Origin: Emticicia agri
Lineage (GTDB): Bacteria > Bacteroidota > Bacteroidia > Cytophagales > Spirosomataceae
Assembly: GCF_004168285.1 (NCBI RefSeq)
Contig: NZ_SEWF01000017.1
Location: 62,001-126,000, forward strand
DNA: 64,000 nt
Direction: 5' to 3'
Part shown: positions 25,566 to 34,048 of the stretch, piece by piece
Layout of the letters: each line of letters starts with the position of its first letter
Numbering within the stretch: position 1 is the first letter of the stretch
The notes under the pieces: generated by a model
What the model was told of the DNA's origin: nothing
Database searches by the model: none
The model's input: the letters and a program-made list of their open reading frames with translations, nothing else
Program-made: the position numbers and the translations under genes

Positions 25566-27662
25566 TCAACTTACTTTTTCCACTTTTACGGCTACATTAT
25601 TAAAAGCCGCATTGCCTGTCAGTTCATCTAAAACATATTCATCTGTTAAATCATTGATGCTTACACCTGCATATCTGGCCGCTATATCTAATTGTACTCC
25701 TTTGCGGGCGTGTCCATAGCCGTGTGGCATACTTACAACCCCTTGCATCATGTGGTCAGTAATTTCAACGGGTAGTTCAACACATCCAACCCTTGAACTC
25801 ACTTTAACTATCGACTGACTATCCAGATTCAATTGTTGTGCGTCGGCTGAGTGCATCATTAAAGTACATCTATTCCGGCCCTTCACTAATCGCTCTGAAT
25901 TATGCATCCACGAATTATTATCTCTCAGGTGTCTTCGGCCAATCAACAGGTAATTAAAGCCATGTTGCATTCCAGTATTTCTTAACGATTGTTGCAGTCT
26001 GTCTATATCTTTAACCAGAAGTTCGGGAGCAATATTGATTCGTTTGTCAGAGGTCAATAACCGTTGTGGCAAACTGGGCTTCAAAGCACCTAAATCAATT
26101 CCATGAGGATTGTCTTTTAGCTGTTGCAAAGAGAGTTGATAAGGCCCGAACCTTAAACCCATATCTAATTTTATTTCGGGTGGTTCAGGAGTAAAAGGAG
26201 TAGCTAATGAGTGGGTTAAACGATGCGCTAATTCCTGATAAATTTCCCAATCGTATTTAGCTCCATCTGCCTTTGAAAACAAGGCTTCTGAGTATTTGGC
26301 TGTGTTTCTGACTGCCAGAACATGAAAAGTCATGTCATAATGGGAAACTTCTAATCCGGTAGCAGGGGGTAAAATAATATGGGCATGACGGGTAGTTTCA
26401 TTGATGTAAATATCAATAGCCACCATAAACTCTAATTGCTCGAATGCTCTATCTAACTGCCCTCCATTAGGCGTGGAAAGTACAGGATTACCACAGCTGA
26501 TAATCATGGCTTTTATTTGTGACTCTCCATCGGTCAGCATCTCTTCTGCCATAGTAGCCACAGGTAACTCACCCAAAAATTCAGGCAACTTTCTGACCCT
26601 GCTTTGCCAGCGATTAAATTTATTTTCTGATTTGGCCCTTGCCAGAAAATCTACTGCCGGGCTTGTAAACATAGCCCCTCCTGTCTTATCTAAATTTCCT
26701 GTCAATACATTGATAGCATTAATGAGCCATTGAGCAATACTACCAAATGTCTGCACTGATACCCCTACCCTACCATAACAAACAGCCGCTTTTGCCTGCG
26801 TAAAATCATAAACCAATTGCCGGATTTGTGTGGCTGCAATACCTGTTTGCTTTTCTACTCTTTCGGGAGTAAATGATGAAGCTATTTCCTTCAAGGTCTC
26901 TACTCCATCAGTAAATTCAGATAATTTGCCTAAATTATAAAGATTTTCGGCAAAAATAACCTGAATCATGGCTAACAGAAGAAAAGCATCTGTACCGGGG
27001 CGGATAAAATGATGCGTATCAGCCTTAGCAGCTGTCTCCGTAAATCTTGGGTCTATTACTACTATTTTACCTCCTCTTTTCTGAATAGCTTTTAAACGAT
27101 TAGCCACATCGGGCACCGACATAATACTGCCATTAGAGGCAATCGGGTTTCCGCCAATAATGAGCATATAATCTGTATGATCTATATCTGGAACAGGCAT
27201 TAACATAGGGTGTCCGAACATTTGCCATGCAGCAAAATGATGGGGTAACTGGTCGGCAGAAGTAGCAGAAAACAGGTTTTTTGTGTGCAAAGATTTAGCA
27301 AAAGCCGGAGAATTCATAGAAGTACCCAGATTATGCACCGATGGATTCCCCTGATACATTCCTACGGCATTATTTCCATATTTTGACTTTATATCCTTTA
27401 TCCGGTTGACAACTTCTTCAAAAGCCTCTTCCCAGGAAATCTGTTGCCAACCCTCTGCGGTACGTTTAACCGGGAATTTCAATCGATTGGGGTCTTCATA
27501 GATATCTTTTAATGCTACTGCTTTAGGGCATATATGTCCACGGCTAAAAGGGTCATTTTTATCGCCCTCTATTTTGGTTACTTTCCCGGATTCTACGCTT
27601 ATTTCAAGCCCGCACATGGCTTCACAGAGATTACAAGTGCGGTAATGTGTCAACGTTTGCAT
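25566..27662 (-). CDS. Molybdopterin-dependent oxidoreductase
   Basis: 698 residues of the DMSO reductase superfamily. The N-terminus carries a [4Fe-4S] ligand set C10, C13, C17 and C45 (TCNLCEAMCG...GHICPKA). The molybdopterin-binding core then runs through GGNPIASNGS, IVVIDPRFTETAAKADTH and ISCGNPVLSTPNGGQ, with a C-terminal dinucleotide-binding domain (VSMPHGYGHARKG). The position where formate dehydrogenases place Sec or Cys reads GNPSVHNLGTS, so it is probably not a formate dehydrogenase. No Tat signal is seen, so it is likely cytosolic. No electron-transfer subunit is adjacent. The ATG at 27662 is preferred to 27692 because it begins directly before the Fe-S motif. Confidence 0.85.
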   Translation of the reverse strand: MQTLTHYRTCNLCEAMCGLEISVESGKVTKIEGDKNDPFSRGHICPKAVALKDIYEDPNRLKFPVKRTAEGWQQISWEEAFEEVVNRIKDIKSKYGNNAVGMYQGNPSVHNLGTSMNSPAFAKSLHTKNLFSATSADQLPHHFAAWQMFGHPMLMPVPDIDHTDYMLIIGGNPIASNGSIMSVPDVANRLKAIQKRGGKIVVIDPRFTETAAKADTHHFIRPGTDAFLLLAMIQVIFAENLYNLGKLSEFTDGVETLKEIASSFTPERVEKQTGIAATQIRQLVYDFTQAKAAVCYGRVGVSVQTFGSIAQWLINAINVLTGNLDKTGGAMFTSPAVDFLARAKSENKFNRWQSRVRKLPEFLGELPVATMAEEMLTDGESQIKAMIISCGNPVLSTPNGGQLDRAFEQLEFMVAIDIYINETTRHAHIILPPATGLEVSHYDMTFHVLAVRNTAKYSEALFSKADGAKYDWEIYQELAHRLTHSLATPFTPEPPEIKLDMGLRFGPYQLSLQQLKDNPHGIDLGALKPSLPQRLLTSDKRINIAPELLVKDIDRLQQSLRNTGMQHGFNYLLIGRRHLRDNNSWMHNSERLVKGRNRCTLMMHSADAQQLNLDSQSIVKVSSRVGCVELPVEITDHMMQGVVSMPHGYGHARKGVQLDIAARYAGVSINDLTDEYVLDELTGNAAFNNVAVKVEKVS

Positions 27663-27744
27663 AAGTCTTTTAGCAGATAGTAATACAAGCAAGTTAGCAG
27701 TTTTTTGAGATACTCTTCTGAAACCGAAAATAATTTTAGTAGAA

Positions 27745-27777
27745 TTGACAGAGGCAATTCAAAAAAAATTAAATTTG
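27745..27777 (+). promoter_or_regulatory. Promoter upstream of the tRNA-Lys pair
   Basis: TTG (27745-27747) and TAAATTTG (27770-27777) separated by 22 bases. The -7 box is exact, the spacing slightly long. It would drive the pseudo-tRNA and the intact tRNA-Lys. Confidence 0.5.
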
Positions 27778-27795
27778 CAAGGTTGGAGACCGCAC

Positions 27796-27878
27796 GGCTT
27801 GGTAGCTCAGTTGGTAGAGCAATTGAGCGAGCGTCGCCCGGTATGCGCTACTCGCTCTTAATTAATGGGTCGAGAGTT
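27796..27878 (+). pseudogene. tRNA-Lys pseudogene interrupted in the anticodon loop
   Basis: The D-arm and anticodon 5' strand (TAGCTCAGTTGGTAGAGCAA) are identical to the intact tRNA-Lys 100 bases downstream. Twenty-eight extra GC-rich bases (27827-27854) then interrupt the sequence before CTCTTAAT, at the 5' edge of the anticodon loop. The match resumes through GGGTCGAGAGTT and then stops: the T-loop, 3' T-stem and 3' acceptor are replaced by unrelated sequence. The insert with its flanks forms an inverted repeat (GAGCGAG at 27825-27831 with CTCGCTC at 27851-27857). It cannot fold as a tRNA. Confidence 0.85.
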
Positions 27879-27906
27879 TAAACAAAATAAATATAAAATA
27901 GTCATT

Positions 27907-27979
27907 GACTCCGTAGCTCAGTTGGTAGAGCAATTGACTCTTAATCAATGGGTCGAGAGTTCGAGCCTCTCCGGGGTCA
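27907..27979 (+). tRNA. tRNA-Lys (anticodon CTT)
   Basis: A complete 73-nt cloverleaf without encoded CCA. Acceptor GACTCCG pairs with CGGGGTC; D-stem GCTC/GAGC; anticodon stem ATTGA/TCAAT with loop CTCTTAA, giving anticodon CTT (reads AAG); T-stem GAGAG/CTCTC with loop TTCGAGC. Discriminator base is A. Confidence 0.96.
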
Positions 27980-27987
27980 CAAATAGT

Positions 27988-28023
27988 AAAAGCCTTGTAA
28001 TTAGACAATTATGAGGCTTTTTT
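27988..28023 (+). terminator. Terminator after tRNA-Lys
   Basis: AAAAGCCT (27988-27995) pairs with AGGCTTTT (28014-28021), with further weak pairing inside, and runs into a T-tract. Confidence 0.85.
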
Positions 28024-28045
28024 GTTGATTTATAATTCATCTATA

Positions 28046-29495
28046 CAATATGTTCGCCATTGGTGATAGTTAAAAGGACAAAAGCACTTCTATAAAATGT
28101 TATAAGTTTTCCCGACCCAAACATCTTGTAAAATCGGACCGACGATGCGGTGCCATTTATTACCTAACTATTAAACGTACTTGACGGGCAGTTCAGTGCG
28201 ACGAATTTACAACATTTTGCTTTCATCGTTGAAAGTATTTTAGGATTATCTAACTCTGTGACGACTTTATCAGTTTCACGCTTTAGTTCATTGAGTTATC
28301 GGACAGTACAACACTTCTACGCCTTAAAAGAGGTAAATTGGCTTTTGGTAAATCTACTTTTGTTTAAATTAGTTTATCAAAAGGCAAGCCATATCTTTTA
28401 GCAGCAGATGAAACAGTTAAGACAAAATCGGGCAAAAAGACCTATGGGATAGGTTTATTTTATTCCTCCATTGCCAATCAGGTCATCCCATCTATCAGTT
28501 TCTTAGCTATCAGTATCATTGATATTGCCAGTGAAACCTCTTACATTATAGGGGTTAAGCAATTACTAAACGACCCCAAAGCTGAAGCATCTGCTAAAAA
28601 GAACAAGCTATCAAAAGCATTAGCAAAAATCCAGGTCTCAAAACTCAAAGGTAGACCGAAAGGCTCAAAAAACAAAGCTAAATCAGAGTCACAAGGAGCA
28701 TCCTATCAAGTTTTGAAAACCTTTTTAGCACTTGTTTGTAGTCAGTTAAAAGTTTTATTGCCTGATTTACAGTGTTTTCATTTGGTACTTGACGGCTTCT
28801 ATGGGCATGAAAGCTATCTGCTTTTAGCCTTGGACAACAGCTTACTAATTATCTCTAAATTTAAGTCAAACGCTCACCCAATTTTGCCTTACCTCCACAG
28901 GAAGACCTAAAACCAAAGCAACAATGGTTGATTTAAACAAAATTGATGCAAAATCTTTTGTCAAGACTATCGAAGATAAAGAATCTCATGTCAAAACAAA
29001 TCTCTATTAATTCAAGGCTTATACGCCTAAAATGACTAATTGCTTGCTTAATGTTGTGGTTATGATACATATTCATCAACTCACACAAAGGCAATCAAGA
29101 ACTGTGGTTTTTACAAACGATATGAATTTAGATACACTCACTATTATCAAATTTTACGCTTTGCGTTTCCAAATCGAGTTCAATTTTCGAGACGCTAAAC
29201 AATATTTTGGATTAGCTGATTTCAAAAACTATAAACAAATACAGCTAACTAACGCCATAAATATTGCTTTTTCGATAACAACTATAAGCAAGCTAATATT
29301 GGAAAAATATAAAATATTATTGAACTGTCCGACTATGGGTATAATTGACTTAAAAACCGTTTTTCGCTCTCAAAAATATGCACAAGTACTTTTAAATAAT
29401 AATAATTTTGACCCTGATGATTTTTTAAATAGCCCTCAATTTATAAATATCGCCCGATTGGAGGCTATTCATATTTGACTTTGGCGAACATATTG
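28046..29495. mobile_element. Degenerate insertion sequence with 14-bp terminal inverted repeats
   Basis: CAATATGTTCGCCA at 28046-28059 is repeated as its exact reverse complement at 29482-29495, bounding a 1450-bp element. The interior encodes a broken DDE transposase. No target-site duplication is evident in the bases just outside the repeats, so the ends may have decayed. It lies ~65 bases downstream of the tRNA-Lys gene. Confidence 0.8.
28150..29478 (+). pseudogene. DDE transposase, inactivated (IS4-like)
   Basis: Conceptual fragments read in order. An N-terminal piece (VLDGQFSATNLQHFAFIVES) is cut by a frameshift near 28380. Next is GKPYLLAADETVKTKSGKKT with the first catalytic Asp, then HLVLDGFYGHESYLLLAL with the second Asp. 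A second frameshift lies near 28900 and an in-frame TAA near 29008-29010 (in ..KTNLY*FKAYTPK). Last is ALRFQIEFNFRDAKQYFGLA with the Glu of the YREK-like motif. At least two frameshifts and one nonsense codon mean it is dead. The family assignment is from the Y-x-R-x-x-I-E-x-x-F-R-D-A-K pattern; the 5' boundary is approximate. Confidence 0.8.
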
Positions 29496-29598
29496 AAGTT
29501 GCATGCTTTTTAGTTATATTATTTCCTTTCTCCCCACCCAAATCCCCAAAAATTTTAATATTTTTACCAAAAAACACTTCTAAAAAAACTTCTTTTAA

Positions 29599-32500
29599 AT
29601 GAAACCTGAATTTACCCTGAAATCAGCCCTGCTTAGTATTGGCATTGGGTGCTGTGTGGTGGCTGGTGTCTTTGCTTCTAAAGGTCGCATCTATTCGCGG
29701 CTACTTTCTGCCCTGCAAGATACTACCAAACAAACCAAAGACACGACCAAGTATATACGTTACAAAGATTTACCGCTCAAAGCGTCCCGCACGCTACGCA
29801 CCAACACCACCGAGGGCACGTGGCTATCGGTCGATGTGAGTCCCGATAGCAAAACGATTGTGTTTGATATGATGGGCGATTTATTTACGATTCCGTTTGC
29901 AGGTGGCAAGGCTACGAATGTAACCAAAGGGATGGCTTTTGATACACATCCTCGCTTTAGTCCGGATGGTAAAAAGTTGTTGTTTATCTCTGACCGCACA
30001 GGGTCAGACAATGTTTGGTACATCGACTTTGAGAAAAAAGATACAGTACAGGTAACCAAAGACCGTGACCAGAACTTTACTTCGGCCGACTGGACACCCG
30101 ACGGCAAATACATTGTCTATTCGAAAGGCCGTATGAACGTGCAATTGTGGATGGTACACCACGATGGTGGCGGAGGGGTACAATTGATTGACACACCTGC
30201 AAACCTGAAAACGATTGATGCAACGGTGGGTCATGATGGCCGTTATATTTATTTCTCGCAACGCAGTGGTGCATGGAATTATAATGCCATGATGCCGCAA
30301 TACCAGATTGGTGTCTACGATCGTGACAATGCCAAACGCACTACCATTACCTCAAGATATGGCTCGGCCTTTACGCCTACGCTTTCGGGCGATGGCAAAT
30401 GGATGGTATACGGCACGCGCTACGAAGATAAAACAGGATTGGTGCTACGTAATTTAGAAAACGGCGACGAAAAATGGCTGGCCTACCCTATCCAACGGGA
30501 TGATCAGGAGTCAATCGCTACAATGGGGGTTTTGCCGGGTATGTCGTTTACGCCTGATAACTCAGCCGTGTTGGCTTCTTATGGCGGCAAGATTTATAAA
30601 ATCGGGGTGAATGGTGAGAAGCCTGTGGCGATTCCGTTTAATGTGGATATGGAAATTGAAATGGGGCCTCAACTGGAATTTAAATACCCGGTTTCAGATA
30701 CCAGCCACGCCCTGATTACTCAGATTCGTGATGCGATTGCTTCGCCTGATGGGAAGAAATTAGCCTTTACGGCATTGAATCGTCTCTATATAGCAGATTA
30801 TCCGAATGGCACTCCTCGCCTGATTACGACCAACGATTTCACCGAAGCTCAACCGGCCTGGTCGAGCGATGGCAAGAATCTGGTATTTACAACCTGGACA
30901 CCGGAAGGAGGTAATCTATACAAAGTAAATGCAGAAGGCACACCTAATTTGCAGAAATTGACTCAATCGTCTGCCTTATATGCCCAACCAGTCTGGACAC
31001 CAAAAAACGACCGTATTGTGTTCATTCGCACTCGTTTACAAGCCTTTAAATCGTCTATCGGGCCTGTGGCCAATGGTTCGGAAGACGATATTTGCTGGAT
31101 AGATGCCAATGGTGGTGCTGTTACGGTGATAGACAAAGCCCGTAACCGCTCTACGCCGCACTTTGTGAGCAGCCAGACAGACCGCATTTATCTGAGCGGT
31201 GGTGATGGTGATTTGCAGTCTATTAAATGGGATGGTACGGACGAAAAAACGCATGTAAAAGTAACGGGTATCACCACTTACGGAATGAGCATTGAAGGTG
31301 AAGATTTTGCGCATAACTGTATGCTCTCAGAAAAAGCGGCTCAGGCTATGGAAGTAAACCGTCCTTCGCCTGCTTCGCAGATTATTATGGCACCCGACGG
31401 CGACCAGGCGTTGGCACAGATTAATAACGAGATTTATACGCTGAATGTACCGAAGACGGGTAAAACAGTGAATATCTCGGTGGCAGACGTGGGGTCTGCG
31501 CAGTTTCCGGCTAAAAAGCTGACTGAACTGGGCGGAGAGTTTCCGTCGTGGTCGAGCGATTCGAAGAAAGTGCATTGGTCGTTGGGACGTTATCATATCG
31601 TATACGATTTAGAAAGAGCCAAGACTTTTGACGATAGCGTGAAAGTGGCTAAAAAAGCCGAAGAGAAACGCAAGGCAGATTCGTTGAACAAAGCAAAATC
31701 GGACACTATTAAGATTAAAACCGATAGCGTGAAAGTAAAAGATGCGAAGAAAGCAGCCGTGAAAAAAGAAGAGCCGAAGTATAAACCACAGGAAACTGAG
31801 ATAAAAATCTATTTCAGCCGTGATATGCCTACGGGAGCAGTCTTGTTGAAAGGCGCTCGTGTAATTACGATGAAAGGCAATGAGGTGATAGAAAATGGCG
31901 ATATATTAATTGAAAACAACCGTATCAAGGAAATAGGCAAGAGCGGGACGCTGAAAGGGACGGGCAAGGCCAAAGTAATAGATGTAAAAGGGAAAACGGT
32001 CATACCAGGCTTTGTGGATACGCACGCACACATGTGGCCGCAGTGGGGTATCCAGAAAAATCAGGTATGGGTCTATGCTGCTAATTTAGCGTATGGTGTA
32101 ACGACTACCCGTGACCCTCAAACGGCTACGACCGATGTATTTACTTACGGTGATATGGTAGAAGCGGGTAAGATTGCCGGGCCGAGAATCTATTCAACAG
32201 GGCCGGGTGTTGGTTTCTGGGCGTATAATATCAAAGATTCAACGGGGGCGATTAATGCTTTGAAACAGTATAGCAAATACTATAATTCGAAGTATATCAA
32301 GATGTATCTGACGGGGAATCGCCAGAGTCGCCAGTGGATTATTAAGGCAGCGAGAGATCAGAAATTGATGCCCACTACCGAGGGTGGTCTGAACTATAAG
32401 CTGAACATGACCAATATGATTGATGGTTATCCGGGTCATGAGCATGCGATTCCGGTGTATCCGTTGTATAACGATGTGGTGAAAAGTATTGCTTACTCGC

Positions 32501-33090
32501 AAATGGCGGTTACACCTACCCTATTAGTATCGTATGGCGGGCCTTTTGCTGAAATCTATTATTTTGAGACTGAGAATCCATATCATGACAAGAAGATGCA
32601 GCATTTTATGCCGTATGATGAACTGGCAGAGAAAACTCGTCGGGTAAGTACGTGGTTTTTGCCGGAAGAACACGTGTTCCAGAAACATGCGAAATCGATG
32701 AAATCGATGGTGGAAAGTGGTTCTTTGGCAGGGATTGGTAGTCACGGAGAGTTTCAGGGATTAGGGTATCACTGGGAATTGTGGTCGATGCAAAGTGGGG
32801 GCATGAAAAACCATGATGCCTTAAAAGTGGCTACTATTTTGGGTGCAAAAGCCCTTGGATTAGACCAGGATTTAGGTAGTATCGAAAAAGGTAAACTGGC
32901 TGATTTGTTGATTATGGATAAGAATCCATTGGAGAACATCCGTAATTCGAATACGTTGAAAATGGTTATCAAGAATGGCCGTGTGTATGATGCGAATACT
33001 TTGGATGAGGTTTATCCGGCTCAGAAGAAGTTGATTCGTACGGAGTGGACTTTTGAGAAGCCTGCGAATACGACGGGGTTGGAGGATTAA
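29599..33090 (+). CDS. Large secreted PD40-repeat amidohydrolase
   Basis: 1163 residues. A hydrophobic N-terminus (LLSIGIGCCVVAGVFAS) is the likely signal or anchor. Residues ~70-640 form TolB/PD40-type beta-propeller blades (SVDVSPDSKTIVFDMMGDLF, DTHPRFSPDGKKLLFISDRT). A Lys/Asp-rich linker near 680-725 leads to an amidohydrolase TIM barrel with the metal motif DTHAHMW near 807-813 and a second active-site region GIGSHGEFQG. The barrel ends LADLLIMDKNPLENIRNS, typical of imidazolonepropionase-like enzymes. It is probably periplasmic or outer surface; the substrate is unknown. Codon use appears somewhat richer in G and C than in its neighbours. Confidence 0.88.
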   Translation: MKPEFTLKSALLSIGIGCCVVAGVFASKGRIYSRLLSALQDTTKQTKDTTKYIRYKDLPLKASRTLRTNTTEGTWLSVDVSPDSKTIVFDMMGDLFTIPFAGGKATNVTKGMAFDTHPRFSPDGKKLLFISDRTGSDNVWYIDFEKKDTVQVTKDRDQNFTSADWTPDGKYIVYSKGRMNVQLWMVHHDGGGGVQLIDTPANLKTIDATVGHDGRYIYFSQRSGAWNYNAMMPQYQIGVYDRDNAKRTTITSRYGSAFTPTLSGDGKWMVYGTRYEDKTGLVLRNLENGDEKWLAYPIQRDDQESIATMGVLPGMSFTPDNSAVLASYGGKIYKIGVNGEKPVAIPFNVDMEIEMGPQLEFKYPVSDTSHALITQIRDAIASPDGKKLAFTALNRLYIADYPNGTPRLITTNDFTEAQPAWSSDGKNLVFTTWTPEGGNLYKVNAEGTPNLQKLTQSSALYAQPVWTPKNDRIVFIRTRLQAFKSSIGPVANGSEDDICWIDANGGAVTVIDKARNRSTPHFVSSQTDRIYLSGGDGDLQSIKWDGTDEKTHVKVTGITTYGMSIEGEDFAHNCMLSEKAAQAMEVNRPSPASQIIMAPDGDQALAQINNEIYTLNVPKTGKTVNISVADVGSAQFPAKKLTELGGEFPSWSSDSKKVHWSLGRYHIVYDLERAKTFDDSVKVAKKAEEKRKADSLNKAKSDTIKIKTDSVKVKDAKKAAVKKEEPKYKPQETEIKIYFSRDMPTGAVLLKGARVITMKGNEVIENGDILIENNRIKEIGKSGTLKGTGKAKVIDVKGKTVIPGFVDTHAHMWPQWGIQKNQVWVYAANLAYGVTTTRDPQTATTDVFTYGDMVEAGKIAGPRIYSTGPGVGFWAYNIKDSTGAINALKQYSKYYNSKYIKMYLTGNRQSRQWIIKAARDQKLMPTTEGGLNYKLNMTNMIDGYPGHEHAIPVYPLYNDVVKSIAYSQMAVTPTLLVSYGGPFAEIYYFETENPYHDKKMQHFMPYDELAEKTRRVSTWFLPEEHVFQKHAKSMKSMVESGSLAGIGSHGEFQGLGYHWELWSMQSGGMKNHDALKVATILGAKALGLDQDLGSIEKGKLADLLIMDKNPLENIRNSNTLKMVIKNGRVYDANTLDEVYPAQKKLIRTEWTFEKPANTTGLED

Positions 33091-33127
33091 GAGGCCCCTA
33101 ACCCCTGAAGGGGAACTTTTAAAAAAC

Positions 33128-33165
33128 AAAATCCTTTCTTCTTGCGAAGAGAGGATTTTATTTTT
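33128..33165 (+). terminator. Terminator after the amidohydrolase gene
   Basis: A 14-bp stem with one G-T pair (33128-33141 with 33146-33159), loop TTGC, then T-rich sequence. Preceded by a small CCCCTGAAGGGG palindrome near 33104-33115. Confidence 0.9.
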
Positions 33166-33226
33166 ATTTGAAATTTCAGAATATTTTGAAAATATTATAT
33201 TATCCAATAAAGGTGAAAATTCAGAA

Positions 33227-34021
33227 TCATTTCTTATTACTTTTGTCTTCTAATGCCGCTAATTTTCCTTTTAATAAGCTAATTTCCTCAGCTTGATTAG
33301 CCGTATAGATTGTTAGTTCTTCAACTTTTTCTAATAGTTTGGCAATGATTGTATTCATTTCTACGCCCTTTTCTACCACCTCCTTAGCAGAAGGGACATT
33401 AGGCAAACGTTTATGCACTCTGGCAAAATTCATTACCTCTCCTATAGGCATTAACTGATAATTACTTTCAAATACCTTATCAGACCACTCTCTCTCGTGA
33501 TTATATTTGATTCGGAAATCAGAAAGCAAAAATGACCCGTCTGCATCTAAAGCTAAAAACTCACGGTCATTGATTTTTAATGAGGGTGAATTTAAACCAA
33601 TACGCATATTTACTACCCCTTTTACATCTAACGGGTAACGAGGGGCGGCTGTACCAATACCAACCTTTATATTGGTATTGGCAGTATCTCCTAAAACGAT
33701 AGCATTGTTGATGGCAACTTTGGCATTTACCCCTACTGCCACTGAATTTGAAATAGCAGAGGTAGTTCCGTTTGAATTACTTCCCAAGAAAACATTATTT
33801 TGCCCTGTTATAATAGTATTAGCTGCATTAAAACCTAAAATAACATTTGAAGTATTTTTTGTCTTTAAAATAGACGACCCATTGATACGATACGAACTTG
33901 TATCAGGAATGGTAATACCACTCTTTACAGCCAGAATACTATTGGCCGGAGTTTCAATTATCTGTGCCATTGTATTGGTCACAGAAAGTATAAATAATGT
34001 TAAAACGATGATATTTTTCAT
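33227..34021 (-). CDS. Secreted tail-fibre-like / YadA-head-like coiled-coil protein
   Basis: 264 residues. Signal peptide at 1-19 (ends MAQ). The middle has short repeating hydrophobic-Asn-Gly units (SNVILGFNAANTIITGQNNVFLG, SNSVAVGVNAKVAINNAIVLGD) like YadA/hemagglutinin head repeats, then VGIGTAAPRYPLDVKG, a motif common in Bacteroidota tail-fibre-like proteins. The C-terminus is a coiled coil (NTIIAKLLEKVEELTIYTAN...KLAALED) preceded by KRLPNVPSAKEVVEKGVEM. It is probably an oligomeric surface protein. It follows the fibronectin III gene by 27 bases and is likely cotranscribed with it. Confidence 0.7.
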   Translation of the reverse strand: MKNIIVLTLFILSVTNTMAQIIETPANSILAVKSGITIPDTSSYRINGSSILKTKNTSNVILGFNAANTIITGQNNVFLGSNSNGTTSAISNSVAVGVNAKVAINNAIVLGDTANTNIKVGIGTAAPRYPLDVKGVVNMRIGLNSPSLKINDREFLALDADGSFLLSDFRIKYNHEREWSDKVFESNYQLMPIGEVMNFARVHKRLPNVPSAKEVVEKGVEMNTIIAKLLEKVEELTIYTANQAEEISLLKGKLAALEDKSNKK

Positions 34022-34048
34022 TGTATAAATATTTGAATATGAGTGTTC

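Noticed and set aside
27827-27854. Insertion in the tRNA as a bacterial tRNA intron
   Set aside because: At 28 nt it is far too short for a group I intron, shows no bulge-helix-bulge splicing motif, and the tRNA also lacks its T-arm and 3' acceptor strand.
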